From assembly GCF_004027225.2 (NCBI RefSeq), contig NC_044282.2:63601725-63665724 (forward strand): 64,000 nucleotides of DNA. The letters run 5' to 3'. Each line of letters opens with the position of its first letter. The stretch's first letter is position 1. Shown here piece after piece: positions 12,001 to 24,000 of this stretch. The translations under genes were made by a program, and so were the position numbers. This DNA comes from Strigops habroptila. Taxonomy: Eukaryota; Chordata; Aves; Psittaciformes; Psittacidae. A model generated the notes under the pieces. It saw only the letters and a list, made by a program, of their open reading frames with translations, was not told the DNA's origin and did not search any database.

Positions 12001-15000
12001 TGCAGACAGTGAACTCATTCAGGTTAGTCCTTGAGTTTAAGCAGTGAAAGCTTCCCGTTTTGCTTTTTATATTTAAGGACAATTCTTAGGAAATGCGGAG
12101 AAGCAGAATGCATGTCCTGTTTAAACCAGCTCTCAGGAAGAACCTGATCTCCATGGATGGAGTGACTTAAGGAGGTTGCCATCAGGCTTAAGTAGCCTAG
12201 GCTTAGGTAGCTTGACTTCCTAGCACAAGTTCCAGTTATCAATATTGGATGATAAAAAGCAAGGAGTATTTTCAGTTGAGGACAGTGTTGTCTCTGAAGC
12301 CTTTATAGTGTGTTCAAAGCACTGTGTTAAGACATGCTTTAAAAGGGGGCTGGGAGCAAATAGAGTAAAATAAAGTAGTATTAAAAAGAACCAGGAAAGT
12401 TAACTCTTGGGGTCAAGCTTTTGTCCCTGGAAGTGTTTCGCCTGGGTGTTCTGTAATCAAATGTTTGGTGTGAGGATTTGTATTACACAGGAGATTCAGA
12501 GGCTCAGTGGTAAGTGAGCATCTGTCATCTATCCTGACAAAAGTCTCCCCAGTATTGCTAAAACATCTGGTGTTTGTTATCACTTCTTTGTCCAGCTCAC
12601 CTGTTAAAACTTGACTTTTTCTGGTACGCAGATTCTCTAGGGTGTGGTAGGGAATTAACAATATGGACTGTGTATGTTCAGGCCTTGCCCTAATTGAGGC
12701 ATCTAGTCAAGCTGTAATGGATGCTGAAGGGAACACCTGAAGAGGTGGAGTGAGCAGGATGAGAGTAGGTAGGAATGCTGGTTTCTGACATGAAAATTAA
12801 TTTGGAAGTCCATATGCTTTCAGGTCTCTGTTTATGAAATGAGAAACCTGGTGGTGTGCTCCTCTGCAATCTTAGGATTCTGCACTAACAGGCACAGAAT
12901 TGAAGAAGAGTGCTATGGGACTTGGCATCACAAGAGGGGTCTGCTGTCTTGGCATGCAGAGATAGTTTAGCCTAATAAGCCTGGAATCCTCCTTCTATGA
13001 TAGGAGTAAGTGGTAACTTGTGATGGCAACAGGGATGGCTGCAAAAGGCACGTCCAAGGGGAGAAATAATAGATTCCCCTTTCCTGCCCTACTTATTACC
13101 TGCAGCCTGAGCTGCAGCATTCCTGCTGGCAGCATAAGTATCCCTTTGGCCTGGGGGAAGCAGCAGTGCCACAGGAGGCAGAAAAAAACAAGAACTTCTG
13201 GTCTTGTTTCTCCACCTTACAGGTGGTGGTAATTGCATGGTTTGTGTTTGCTGCTGCTGAGTTCAGCCATACCAAGAGTCACACCAGGTGTTATGTGCTG
13301 CTGTTTGCAGTTAGTTTGACAGATGTTGAGTGAGAAGTTGGATTAATGAAATTAGACTTTGATGTCTAAGGTGCCAAGGGATTGCTAGTGGATTTTCTTG
13401 GCAGTAGGGTGGCATAAGCATGTTTTACTTATGTAGATAGTACTGACTGTAGAAGCTCATTATCTGAACTCTGTTGTTCATTGCCTGATGTCCTTTGAAA
13501 TCTGGACTTTAGATGTAGTTGTACAAAGTGTGAAGTAACACTTGTTTGTCTTGATAAGCTGGCAGTGCTTAAGGAGTGGAATTTTGTCAATACTGTAGAA
13601 TTAAAGTTGTGAAACTTCAGATTTCACAGCGCCCAATTTTGCAGCTTTATTGTTCTCTTCCAATTTTTAATTGGCTTCTGACAAACAATGAAAGAGCAGG
13701 AGTTGAGTGAAAATAGATGATGTCACTTTAAAAAAACACAAATTTCCTACTGATCTAGAAGTGTTCATCAGAAATACAGAACTCTTGGATTTCATACTCA
13801 CTGTGACAGTGCTTGAAAGGCCGCTGAGCAGTTCTCAAGGGACAGTGATAGTTAAGTGCCTACTGGATAATTGTCTGTGTGTCATAGAAAAAGCCGTTCT
13901 TTAACTGCTTCTCATGATGATTGGGAGATAGCTTAGGCAAACCAACATGGTAGAGCAAGATACTTCAAATATATATGCACGCAACTTTTTTTTTTAAGGA
14001 CTGTCTAAAATGGTACATTTCATCTGTCAGTCTAAAAAAGAAACCAAACCTAAACATAGAGTTGGAGAGATGAAACATAACATAGTGCTCTTTAGAGTAA
14101 TGGCTTAATTTGGCAACAGCTACTAGCTGTTCATGCCCAGTGGAAGGACATACCATGCTCCAACATGCTTACTGTCACGATTTTCATAGTGTGGTTGTTG
14201 ACTTTTCAGCAGCTTCCTTATATAAAAGATTGGACTGGTGGTGGTGGTGATTTGAAAAAAAAAACCCAAACAAACAAAAACAAAAACAAAACAAAAAAAA
14301 AAAAAAAAACCCAACAAAAAAAAAAAAAAATCAAAACAAACCAAAAACCAAAAAAACAAAAACAAAAAACCCAAAACACAAAAACAAATGTATGGACTGT
14401 AATTTATTTGGAAATTATTTATTATTTGTATTTGCTTGTATTGTACACTAATGTACTCTACCTCTCCTTTTTTGGCAGTGAGGAATCCCTACACAGGCCA
14501 CAAGTACCTTTGTGGAGCACTACAGTCTAGCATTGTTTTGTTAGAATGGGTTGAACCAATGCAAAAATTTATGTTAATCAAGGTAATATGATAATAAGGT
14601 GAAATATTCTCATGTTCAGTTCTATTTATCTTTTAATGACTTGTTAAGTATCAACCATTTCTGGAGTTAATACACTTTTCTCTTGGTTTCTTTTAAATTA
14701 CTTTGAAAATAGCTATTTAAATATGTAATATGTATTTAACTGACTCAAAATATTTATAGAAGTGCTCATGGTTTTGTGGTGCACTTCTCTCCATGAACAT
14801 GGTGTTTTAGTTGCACAGTAAAAAACTGGCTGAGACATGGTGGAGTGATAACATGGGTTAACGTCCAGCTTGCTGCCATACCAGAGAGAAGGTGGCCACT
14901 TATTTTATGCTTCGTGGCACTGGAGGTGCCCAGAAATGCTTGTTATCTCCCCATCTGACACCATCTGAAGAGATGGAGCCAGGGTGGAGTCACATAGGGA

Positions 15001-18000
15001 GGCAGCCACTATAACTTGATCAGCCTGGGAAACAAGGCATAGAGACTCCATAGCCAGGGGGAGCAGTGATGGGTATACCACTCTTGTCATCTGTGGGCAG
15101 CTACACAGGACACATGTGATGGAAGATACCCTATTTTAGTTTAACTCAATTGGCATGAAGACTCTTTAACCCTGTTAACCCAGGCTTTTTGCATCTATCA
15201 GTTACTGTTATCTGAAGTAATAAATAAATTTAACTTTATAAAATGTATGGCATAAAATTTACCATACAGTTTAAATAGCTAATAGTGACTCAAGACTAAA
15301 TTTGTTTTCCTTCTAATACCTCTTTTTGTTTCTTAATCTAGCACATAGATTTTCCTGTACCTTGTCCATTGAGATTGTTTGAAATGCTGGTAGTCCCTGA
15401 GCAAGAATTCCCTTTAGTTTGTGTTGGTGTCAGTAGAGGAAGAGACTTCAACCAGGTGGTGAAGTTTGAGACTGTCAACCCAAATTCTACCTCTTCGTGG
15501 TTTACAGAAACAGGTTTGTACACTGTTGTAATTGCATTCAGAAATGTTCCTCGCTCTTTTGTTACAGCTGAAGCACTGAAAAGGTAGTTTCCTCTGAGAA
15601 AACTAATGGTTAAATCATTAAGGCTAAGTGATCATTGTAAGTTCTGTTTAAATCTGGTTGTACTTGCTTGCATATACACTTTTTCTGGATGTTTCTACTT
15701 GTTGAACTGATTGGCTTTCTTGATTTTGAATACAGCAGAAGATGGAGCTGTGGTTTCTTGCATTTCCATAAATCAGAGTGTACTTTACTATTACGCACCG
15801 TGCTGTTCTGCGCTCTACCCTGGCAGCATGATGTCAGTTTATTTAATAGATTTTAATAGAATTGCACTCTGAACAATTTCTTTCAACATCTCTGTAGGTG
15901 TAGTTTGGCTCTCCTGCAATAAGCCAGTTTGATTAGAAATGGTGTTATCAGTCTCCTCCTGAGAGAGAGCAAATTCCTATTCTCCCCATGTTTATGGAAA
16001 GCAAAAGGGATTAGGACTGCTGGTAGCAGGGAGCCAGCTACCTGTCTGTGCACCATGAGTGAGGAGGCCATCATGTGAGCATCACTATAAATAATCTTAA
16101 AGAAGTGTTCTAAGAATTAATTTTTAGAGTTGCAAGGTTCCCCCCTAAACCTAGAAACAGCTGACCCCAGTCATAGCTTCCAGGTGTAGAAGCAGTAAAT
16201 AGCTTTGTTATTACCAGGCATAGAGCCCTTGTTGATGCATGATGAATTTATATATAGCACTCTGCTGGCATATACATGTCTGGCTGATTGTGTGTCATGC
16301 AGTTCACTAAGAACAGTTTCCACTACAAAGATGCCTGCTGGCTTTCTTGCTGCTGAAAAGTGCATCAGATTTTGACATGCTTTAAAGCACAGTTACAAAA
16401 AACAAAGTGATCAGTGGATGGCCGATTAATGCACTTCAGAGTACACTTAACTATGCCAGACAGTGCATTTTCTTTTCACACTCATGTATCTGTTCATGTA
16501 ACTCTGTAACTTGATTAGAGTTCATAAAAGTAGCACGCTGAAGAGAAATTTTGACCCCTAATGTTGTGTTGTCATTCTTCTGTTAGTATTGTCTGCATCA
16601 ATGTGAAGATGTCCCTGTCCATTGCAGGGGGGGTTGGAACTAGGTGATCTTAAGGTCCTTTCCAACCCAGCCCATTCTATGAATAGTAATCCCTTCATGG
16701 TTCATGGTTTGGTTTTTTTGGGTTGGGTTTTTTGGGGGGTTTGGGGTTTTTTTTTATGTAGAAAATTTAACATTGCATTGTGTCTTCCAAATAGACACAT
16801 TTCTCTAACTTTCTTGAGTCATTTGTGTGTTCTCGTGTTGCGTCTATGTTTTTATTTTCTCCTCTTTATTTGACTCTAATTTAAACCCTCACGTTGTATT
16901 GGCTTGTTCCTGTCCCCTGCTGGCAGGAGAGCGATAGTGCAATGAAATGGATTTTTTAGTGTTTTTTAAATGAGGAAAGTGTGTACAATATGGTGACAAA
17001 TAGCTTCCATCACACAGCTTCCACAGTAATGTTTGTTGTTTGACATTTGACATTTTTTGTAAATGTCTGATAAAGATGTTTAAAAAAAAATTAGCTGGCA
17101 GAAACTCCACTGCAGGGGGTTTCTCCCTGTGCCATCCTTCTGATAGCTTCAGCAAGTGCAGTGCATGTTTCCACATCGCATAATGTGGTTGCACAGATGT
17201 ATGTCCTCCAGTCCTTCTGTTGCATGCTTTCATCATGGCTATATCCACCTTTGGTTAAGACCGTGCATTAGAAATTGGTTAAGATCATAAACGTATACCT
17301 TCCAAGACAAATAGCAAAAAAGAGATGGAGGGACCATCTCAAGGAGCATGTTTCTGCCATCATCCTTGAGAAGCTTTTTGCTTCTCAACAGGACCATGGA
17401 TTTTATTATTTAACTGAAAGCTGCTTTTGTATTTTAGGTAACATGCTCTCATTTCTCATCTCTAACAGATGTAATGAGTTTCTCTTTTCTGTATGAAAGA
17501 ACACCTACAGAATTGCTGGCAGTAATGCTGAATTAGTAAGAGCTGCTTTTTGTGTAATGTCAACAAACAAATGGACCAAAACTATACTTCTCTTGAGCTG
17601 ATGTGTCCGCTAATCACTGATGGGTCAGATCCCCTTGTTTACTGTGATGGAGACTGCTGCAGCTGTAATGCAGAAGAGAGGAGTGTAACCCTTCTTTTAA
17701 GAGTTTGGAGAAGGAAGAAATAATCCCCTATTTTTGGAAGATTAGGGATGGAAAACCTGAAAATAGCAGCAGGAATTAAGTACTAATATTAAAGTCCCTA
17801 GCAGCAGCAGCAAAACGGAATGAAACAGCATTCAGGTTTAGTATGGGCAGTTTCATATATCTGCCCTTTTTTGCCACAGCAATATCAAATTTCACCAACA
17901 GATAATATAGGGAGAACAATGTAGACTTGAGTTTGCTTTTGTGACTTGGCTCACAAAAGGCTGGATTAAGTCCATACTTTAATATTACAGCTTCAGTTTT

Positions 18001-21000
18001 CCTGTCACAGTCAACATGTTGGATAAGTGGACATGTCTCTCTAAGAGAAGATAAATGTAAGATGATTATTTTAAGTAGATGGAAACACACTAACCCATTA
18101 AATTTTCTCAATCTCTAGAACTTCCATTTCAGATTTCATGCTAATTTATGTTATGAACTAACACTGTCATTTTTTTATAGACACTACAGAGACAAGTGTT
18201 GTACATGTAACACAGCTGGAGAGAGATACCATTTTGGTGTGTTTGGATTGTAAGTTCTGGTATCAACTAAATACATACGTATGCATGTACATGCATACTG
18301 TCTGTCTTCAAATTAGGTCATTTATTGAAGATTGATTCTTGATTGACATGTCCTATTTATTGTCTAGGCTGCATAAAAATAGTGAGTCTGCAAGGCAAGT
18401 TAAAATCCAGCCGCAAACTGTCATCGGAGCTCACGTTTGACTTTCAGATTGAATCAATAGGTAAGTTGGATTTCATTATTAATATTGAATATCTGCATAA
18501 ACTAGAGAGACATATGAAGTTTAACAAGAGCAAGTGCCAGATTCTGCATCTGGGACAAGGTAGTCCTGATTATATGTGTGAATTGGAGGATGAGAGGCTG
18601 GAGAGAAACCCTGCAGAAAGAGATCGGGGGGTTTGGGTTGATGGCAGGCTGAGCATGAGTAAGCACTGTACCCTGACAGGCAAAAGAGCCAGCCATGTCC
18701 TGGAGCGCATCAAGCACAGCATAGTTGGTCGGTCAATGGAGGTGGTCGTCCCACTCTACACTGCACTGATGCAGCCCCTGTGGCAGTCTTAGGTGTGTCA
18801 GTATAAGAAGGACATCAAAGTATTGGAGTGTGTCTGGAGGAGGGCAATCAAGATGGAGAAAGGTCTCAAGGGCAAGATTTACAATGAGCAGCTGAGGCCA
18901 CCTGGTTTGTTCAGCTTAGAGAAGGCCGAGGGGTGACCTCATCACAATCTACAACTTCCTCAACCTCTGGACTTGCTGTAGTCTCCTCTCTTCTAGTCAA
19001 AAATAAGCTACCAGTGTCCTGTTCTGGCCTCCAAAGACCTCTGCTCTCTTCCCTGCATTACCTGCCCAGAGGCAGGATGCTGGATGCAGATTGGACAGAT
19101 TCTTCCTGGGGACCTACACACTTGCTCTCTCTTTGAGGGAGGCCTTAGACCCATTTCCTATAACAGGGTTCAAATGCAGGTGTCTCTCACTCTGTGTGTG
19201 ACAAGGGGAAGGGCTGGGAAGTAGAAGACACTAAAGCTTTGCGTTGCTGTTGCTGAAGGACTGTATTAGCCAATAGTTGCTGGGAAATGTTTTAGAAATC
19301 TTTCTGGTTGGGTGGGAATATTTTTTAACCCTGCACCTTAAACAAAAAAATGTATAAATGCAGCTACTTTTGAGGCAGGTTCAGTGATTCCTGTGAGACA
19401 TTCTGCAGTCTGTGTGGGTGAACGTGATAGACTAAAACATACATGTACCGATTTCAGAATTGCAGTCATATACTTTTGGCCTTAAAAGCACGAGTTGACA
19501 TTATGCCTCAAAACTGATTCCAATGTTCTTTGTTACCAGTCTGTCTACAAGACAGTGTGTTAGCCTTCTGGAAGCACGGTATGCAAGGAAGGAGTTTTAG
19601 ATCAAATGAGGTAAGTACTACATTTTGCTTCAAATTCTAGCTTCTAATATAAGCCAGGTAGAGGACACAGTAACTTCCTAGGTTAGACCTGGAAGCTGCA
19701 GTCTCATTCTAAGCATGTTTCATAAGCTACAAACTAATTAGTGAAGCTATACAAGAGCCCCTGTCAAGTTTACGACGTACAAAGCAGAAAGCAACAAGAG
19801 ACCAGGCCATGATGCCATTGAAAATATCCAAGCCTAAGTCTTGGTAACATTAATTCCTTCATCTCAAATTGCTTTGAAGACCAGTGTCAGTCCCTTAGCC
19901 TCTTACAAGTGGGTACCAGAATTTGGGCTTTGCTAGTGGTTGCACACTCCTCTGCTGAGTTTTAGCTTTTTTCTCAGTGTTGAATGAGTTGCCTGTTGTT
20001 TTTTAGTCTCTTCCATGTTCTCTTGGTGTACAAATACTTTGAAGATTTTAGTACCCAGCTTTCATAAGAAGTATTTTTCATTCTCAGAAGAGAAATGCCA
20101 GATTGACCTAAAGAGTTTTTTTTCTAAAATTTGTGTAGTCCTTTTTCAGCCAGTTTGATGGCATTTTTAGACATAGTTGAAGCATTATAATTACTTTCCC
20201 AACTCCCTTGTGTTTTTCTTGCTTCAGACCTTGTGCATCTCTGTTAGTAGAAATGCTTTGTAGTATTCTAATGAGTCTCTTAATTTTGTTATTAAAGAAT
20301 GTTTACAAACTTCACCAGTTTTTCATCGGTGTCATGTTGGCTGAGAAGTTGAGCTCATTATAAATAATATATTTTAAGGTACACATACAGTCATACCATG
20401 CCAAGCTTAGATATTCTGCATTGTGATACAACTACATTTACGCGCACAAAGCCACAGTTGACCTCATCTGTGCTGACAGTAAGCTGCTTTTTGTGGTAAG
20501 TTGGACCAAAGATTAGAGTCAGACTACTTATTTCCAAGTCTGCAAATGGTTCTTGTGGCATCTGTGCATGTTTGCATGCATGATTGTCCTTCTCCCAAGA
20601 ACTCTTAATGGTGAACTGCAGCACCCTGCTGTTAGCACAGACCGTGAGAAGGAGATGATGCCACTTGGCACTTCTCCAACTCCAGACTCCCTACAAGGCT
20701 CAGTGGATTACTCCACCCATTGGCACTCAGTAGCTCTGATCCAGTTGTTAGAGGACATGCCCCAGAGTGCTGCAGCACAAGTGAATGCTTTATATTGTTT
20801 ATGTAAAGCAGAAGGAACTCTGTCTTCTTGCTTTGTTATTGTCAAGCCAAAGCCAGCACCTAGATGAAGAACAGAAGGCAGAACTGAGCTGTTGTCAGCA
20901 AGCCACACAAAACTTTTTCTTTGTAGAACATGTCTAGGGTAAGCTCTCAGGCCTTTTTTAATTCCTCATTTCTCCTGCTTGTCCTACAGCTAATAAGAAA

Positions 21001-24000
21001 AAAACCCCCAACCAACTAATTTTCATCTCTAGTATGATAAGCCTGCATTACCAGGCTCAGATCTTGACCATATTTGTTACTTTTAGGGGCATTTTATACG
21101 ATTCAGTATGTAGGAAGTGATTATATGGGACAAAAACCTGACTAACCTAACTTTGCAGCATGCTTGTGTGATAAAAGTTATTAGTTCAGGTTCCCTAATC
21201 CAGTGTCAGTTGGTCTAATTTGGGATGATTGGAGCTGCTTGCAAAGTTATTTCCTTCTACAACCATGACCTTCCACAGTAGTTTGATTGAATGGGAAGAA
21301 TGAAACAGGGAACTCTGTGAATGCTGAGACAAGATGCTCAAAATTTGGGCTAAGGTTGTGCAGACTCAACCCCACAACAGGGAGGAAGTAATTTTCTTAA
21401 CCAAGCGGGGAACTTAATTGTTGTGAATTAATATTCTCTTGTGAGTTGTCTATACCAGAAATGAATTGACTTAGCTACTAGGATCTGGAAAGAAGAATCT
21501 CTTTTTTTTTTTTCCTGAAGAATGTGAAATGTGGCTGTGTGGAAAAGGAGCTTTGTAAACACCGCTGCTCATTCATGGTGTGACTCAATATGCTTTTGAG
21601 TATGCAGTGGGCTTCAGCTGACTTTATTGATTAGCATCATATTTTCTTTGGTGCTTTGGTATTCATTTGATCATAAAGATGTATCACAAGTACAATTCAC
21701 CTGCAGTAAACAGCTCTATTGCACTACTCTGAAATGTCTGAATACTGTTTTCTTTTCATAGTGGGCAAAGTACTACAAGTCAGATTGTTTCTATTAAGGT
21801 TTTCAGAATATGAATGTACTGCATTCTTACTATGATTCAGAATTTCAATAAAATACATTTTATGTGTGATTTACCTGACCCTTTTTGGAGATCTACTCTA
21901 GAGTGAGACAAGTTGCACCCTACAGCTACCTATTTCAGTCATGGCTGTGAAGAGAATTGCACCAGGAGCTCAGATGCTGAGCTGAACCCTGCTGTCGTAC
22001 TTGCAGTTGCTACCAGAGGAATTCACAGATGTGGCAGAAATTACAGGAAACTTTCAGATTCATTTAAAAGTGATAATTGCATTAAATTCTCTAGCTGATT
22101 TAAATCAGCAGTAAATTGGTAACATCAGTTGTAGTCAGTTCTTTTCTCTAGGTTGATTTTAAAAACAGTAAGAACACTTGTGAGCTTAACGTGTAAACCC
22201 TTGTCTTATTTTTGTCTAGATCACACAAGAAATTTCTGATAATACGAGGATATTCAGGCTTCTGGGATCTGACAGGTATGAAGAGAAGCAAACATGGCAT
22301 GCTAGAATGAAGAGTCTGTGTTCCTCCTACCTTTTACAATTTCTTTTTTGCTTGTTTTCTTGTGATTCCTTTTATAGCCACCTTACTCATTTCTTTGTGC
22401 ATGTCTACCTTTCTACTTCTTCCTTAAAAAATAATCTTCTAAAAGTGTTTGTGGGCTTCCAGAAGCACTCATCCATGCTGGGAAGTTCCTTTTTGGCTGC
22501 AGTTACAATCTCCAGGAGTGTCTTCCTTTTTCTGCTGGAACTCTTTTGTTTAACTTGGTGAAATCTTCACTTTCAGATGCTCTGCTGCAGGAGCTCATCA
22601 AGATCTTACATCTTGAGACAAATGCAAAAAATACTTAAATACCTCACTTTCACCCCCAGAAATGAACTCTACCAATTGTCCTCCCAGCATGACAGCTCAG
22701 GTTTTGTAAGAGCTCTTGGTAATTCCCAATTAGTAGCTGTTCTTTGGCGCCTGCTTTGCAAGACACTAACACCGTGTCTGACCCATCAGATACCAGCTTG
22801 GCGAGTCAGTAACTGCTATTTTAGGAGTGTCACAGACTTCCTCAACGTTCTCTGCCGTGCTGTCAAACTTTGTACTTCTACAACAGCCACAAAAACAGCA
22901 GAAGTTTTGTCTTCAGGGGAGTGCATGTTGACATGATGGTTTCACCAGTAATGGATTCACATGAAGTGCAACGATAGGCTTTAATTTTGCTTTTGAGAAT
23001 TTCCTGTGTCTTGCGTGACTCGCAGTAAACTCACTTTCTTGTGGCATCTTAGAACTACCAAGAAAACTTCACATCAACCAAAGGCCTTCCCATTATTCTG
23101 CTTTTCCATGTTTGATGCACAGCCCTATAATTATCCATAACATCAACAGCAGTGAATGGTGCTGTGGCTTTATGGGCTAGCTACAAGCAGTTTTTGCTGG
23201 CTGGGGGTTGAGGATTCTGCCTTACATGCGATACCTGATAACTCCTTGGTAATGGGTAGTTGTAAGTAATACTCATCTGTGACCTGAGGGTTCTACTTTC
23301 TCTGCTCCAGTGAGGTGTGCATGGAGCTCAGCTTTATTATGTCATTTCTCTTAGTTGTCTCACAGCTTAATTTAAAAACGAGTCTGACTTCAGAATGGAG
23401 CATGACACCACATGGAAAAATAATGTCCTCTTCCCCAAATACAGTTCCATCTATTTCTGGCTTGCCGTAATAGTCTCCCAAGTCTGAGACAGTGTTTATT
23501 GCACTGCAATAAACATCCATTCCAATTTCTTCAGATACTATTTTGTATGCAGCTTTGTCATATTTCGTGCTTGAGCTGTGAAACCTTTTTCCAGTAACAC
23601 ATCATTTCCTAGGCAGTTCATAGGAACTGGGCTTCTGAGAAGCCAAAAAACTGACATCATTCTGATAAGAGCTTGTGTGTTGCTTTCTCCCAGTGAGCAG
23701 GAAACACCTCATGGCATGAGGTGTCATTCCCTTTGTGGAGCACATTGAGCAGAGGGTAGGTTTTCTGAGAGATCTGGTTTTGAAGCAAGCAACCTCTCCT
23801 TGTGTGAATGCACAATAGATGGATTTGAATTTCCCACAATCTACCTTCACTACAGGGTGTTTCTGGAGGAGAATTCAAACAGGAACATCATGGTCCATTT
23901 AGCAATTTTAGCAGTCCTTGCCTGATTAAAAAATCTCAAACAGTTTGTGAAACAGAATTGTGCTGCTGATTTCTCTCCTTTGATGACAAAGGTCTGATCT

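Larger units (their letters stand above)
15514..18180 (+). other. MAP4K3 intron with CR1 tail and G/T block
   Basis: Holds a short CR1 3' tail (16608-16684) followed at once by a G/T-rich block. Open frames on the minus strand at 16889-17248 and 17776-18111 have no recognisable product. Confidence 0.65.

Noticed and set aside
14123-14530. Frames of 83 and 121 codons rich in K/N/T or F/V/C
   Set aside because: They are translations of the A-rich low-complexity block and carry no real protein content.
16889-17248. 119-codon minus-strand frame
   Set aside because: No recognisable domain, unusual composition, no promoter or splice context.
18502-18717. 71-codon minus-strand frame
   Set aside because: Antisense shadow of the CR1 fragment at 18490-18965.
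22577-22936. 119-codon plus-strand frame in the last MAP4K3 intron
   Set aside because: No similarity recognised, no splice context; within the range of chance frames for this window.
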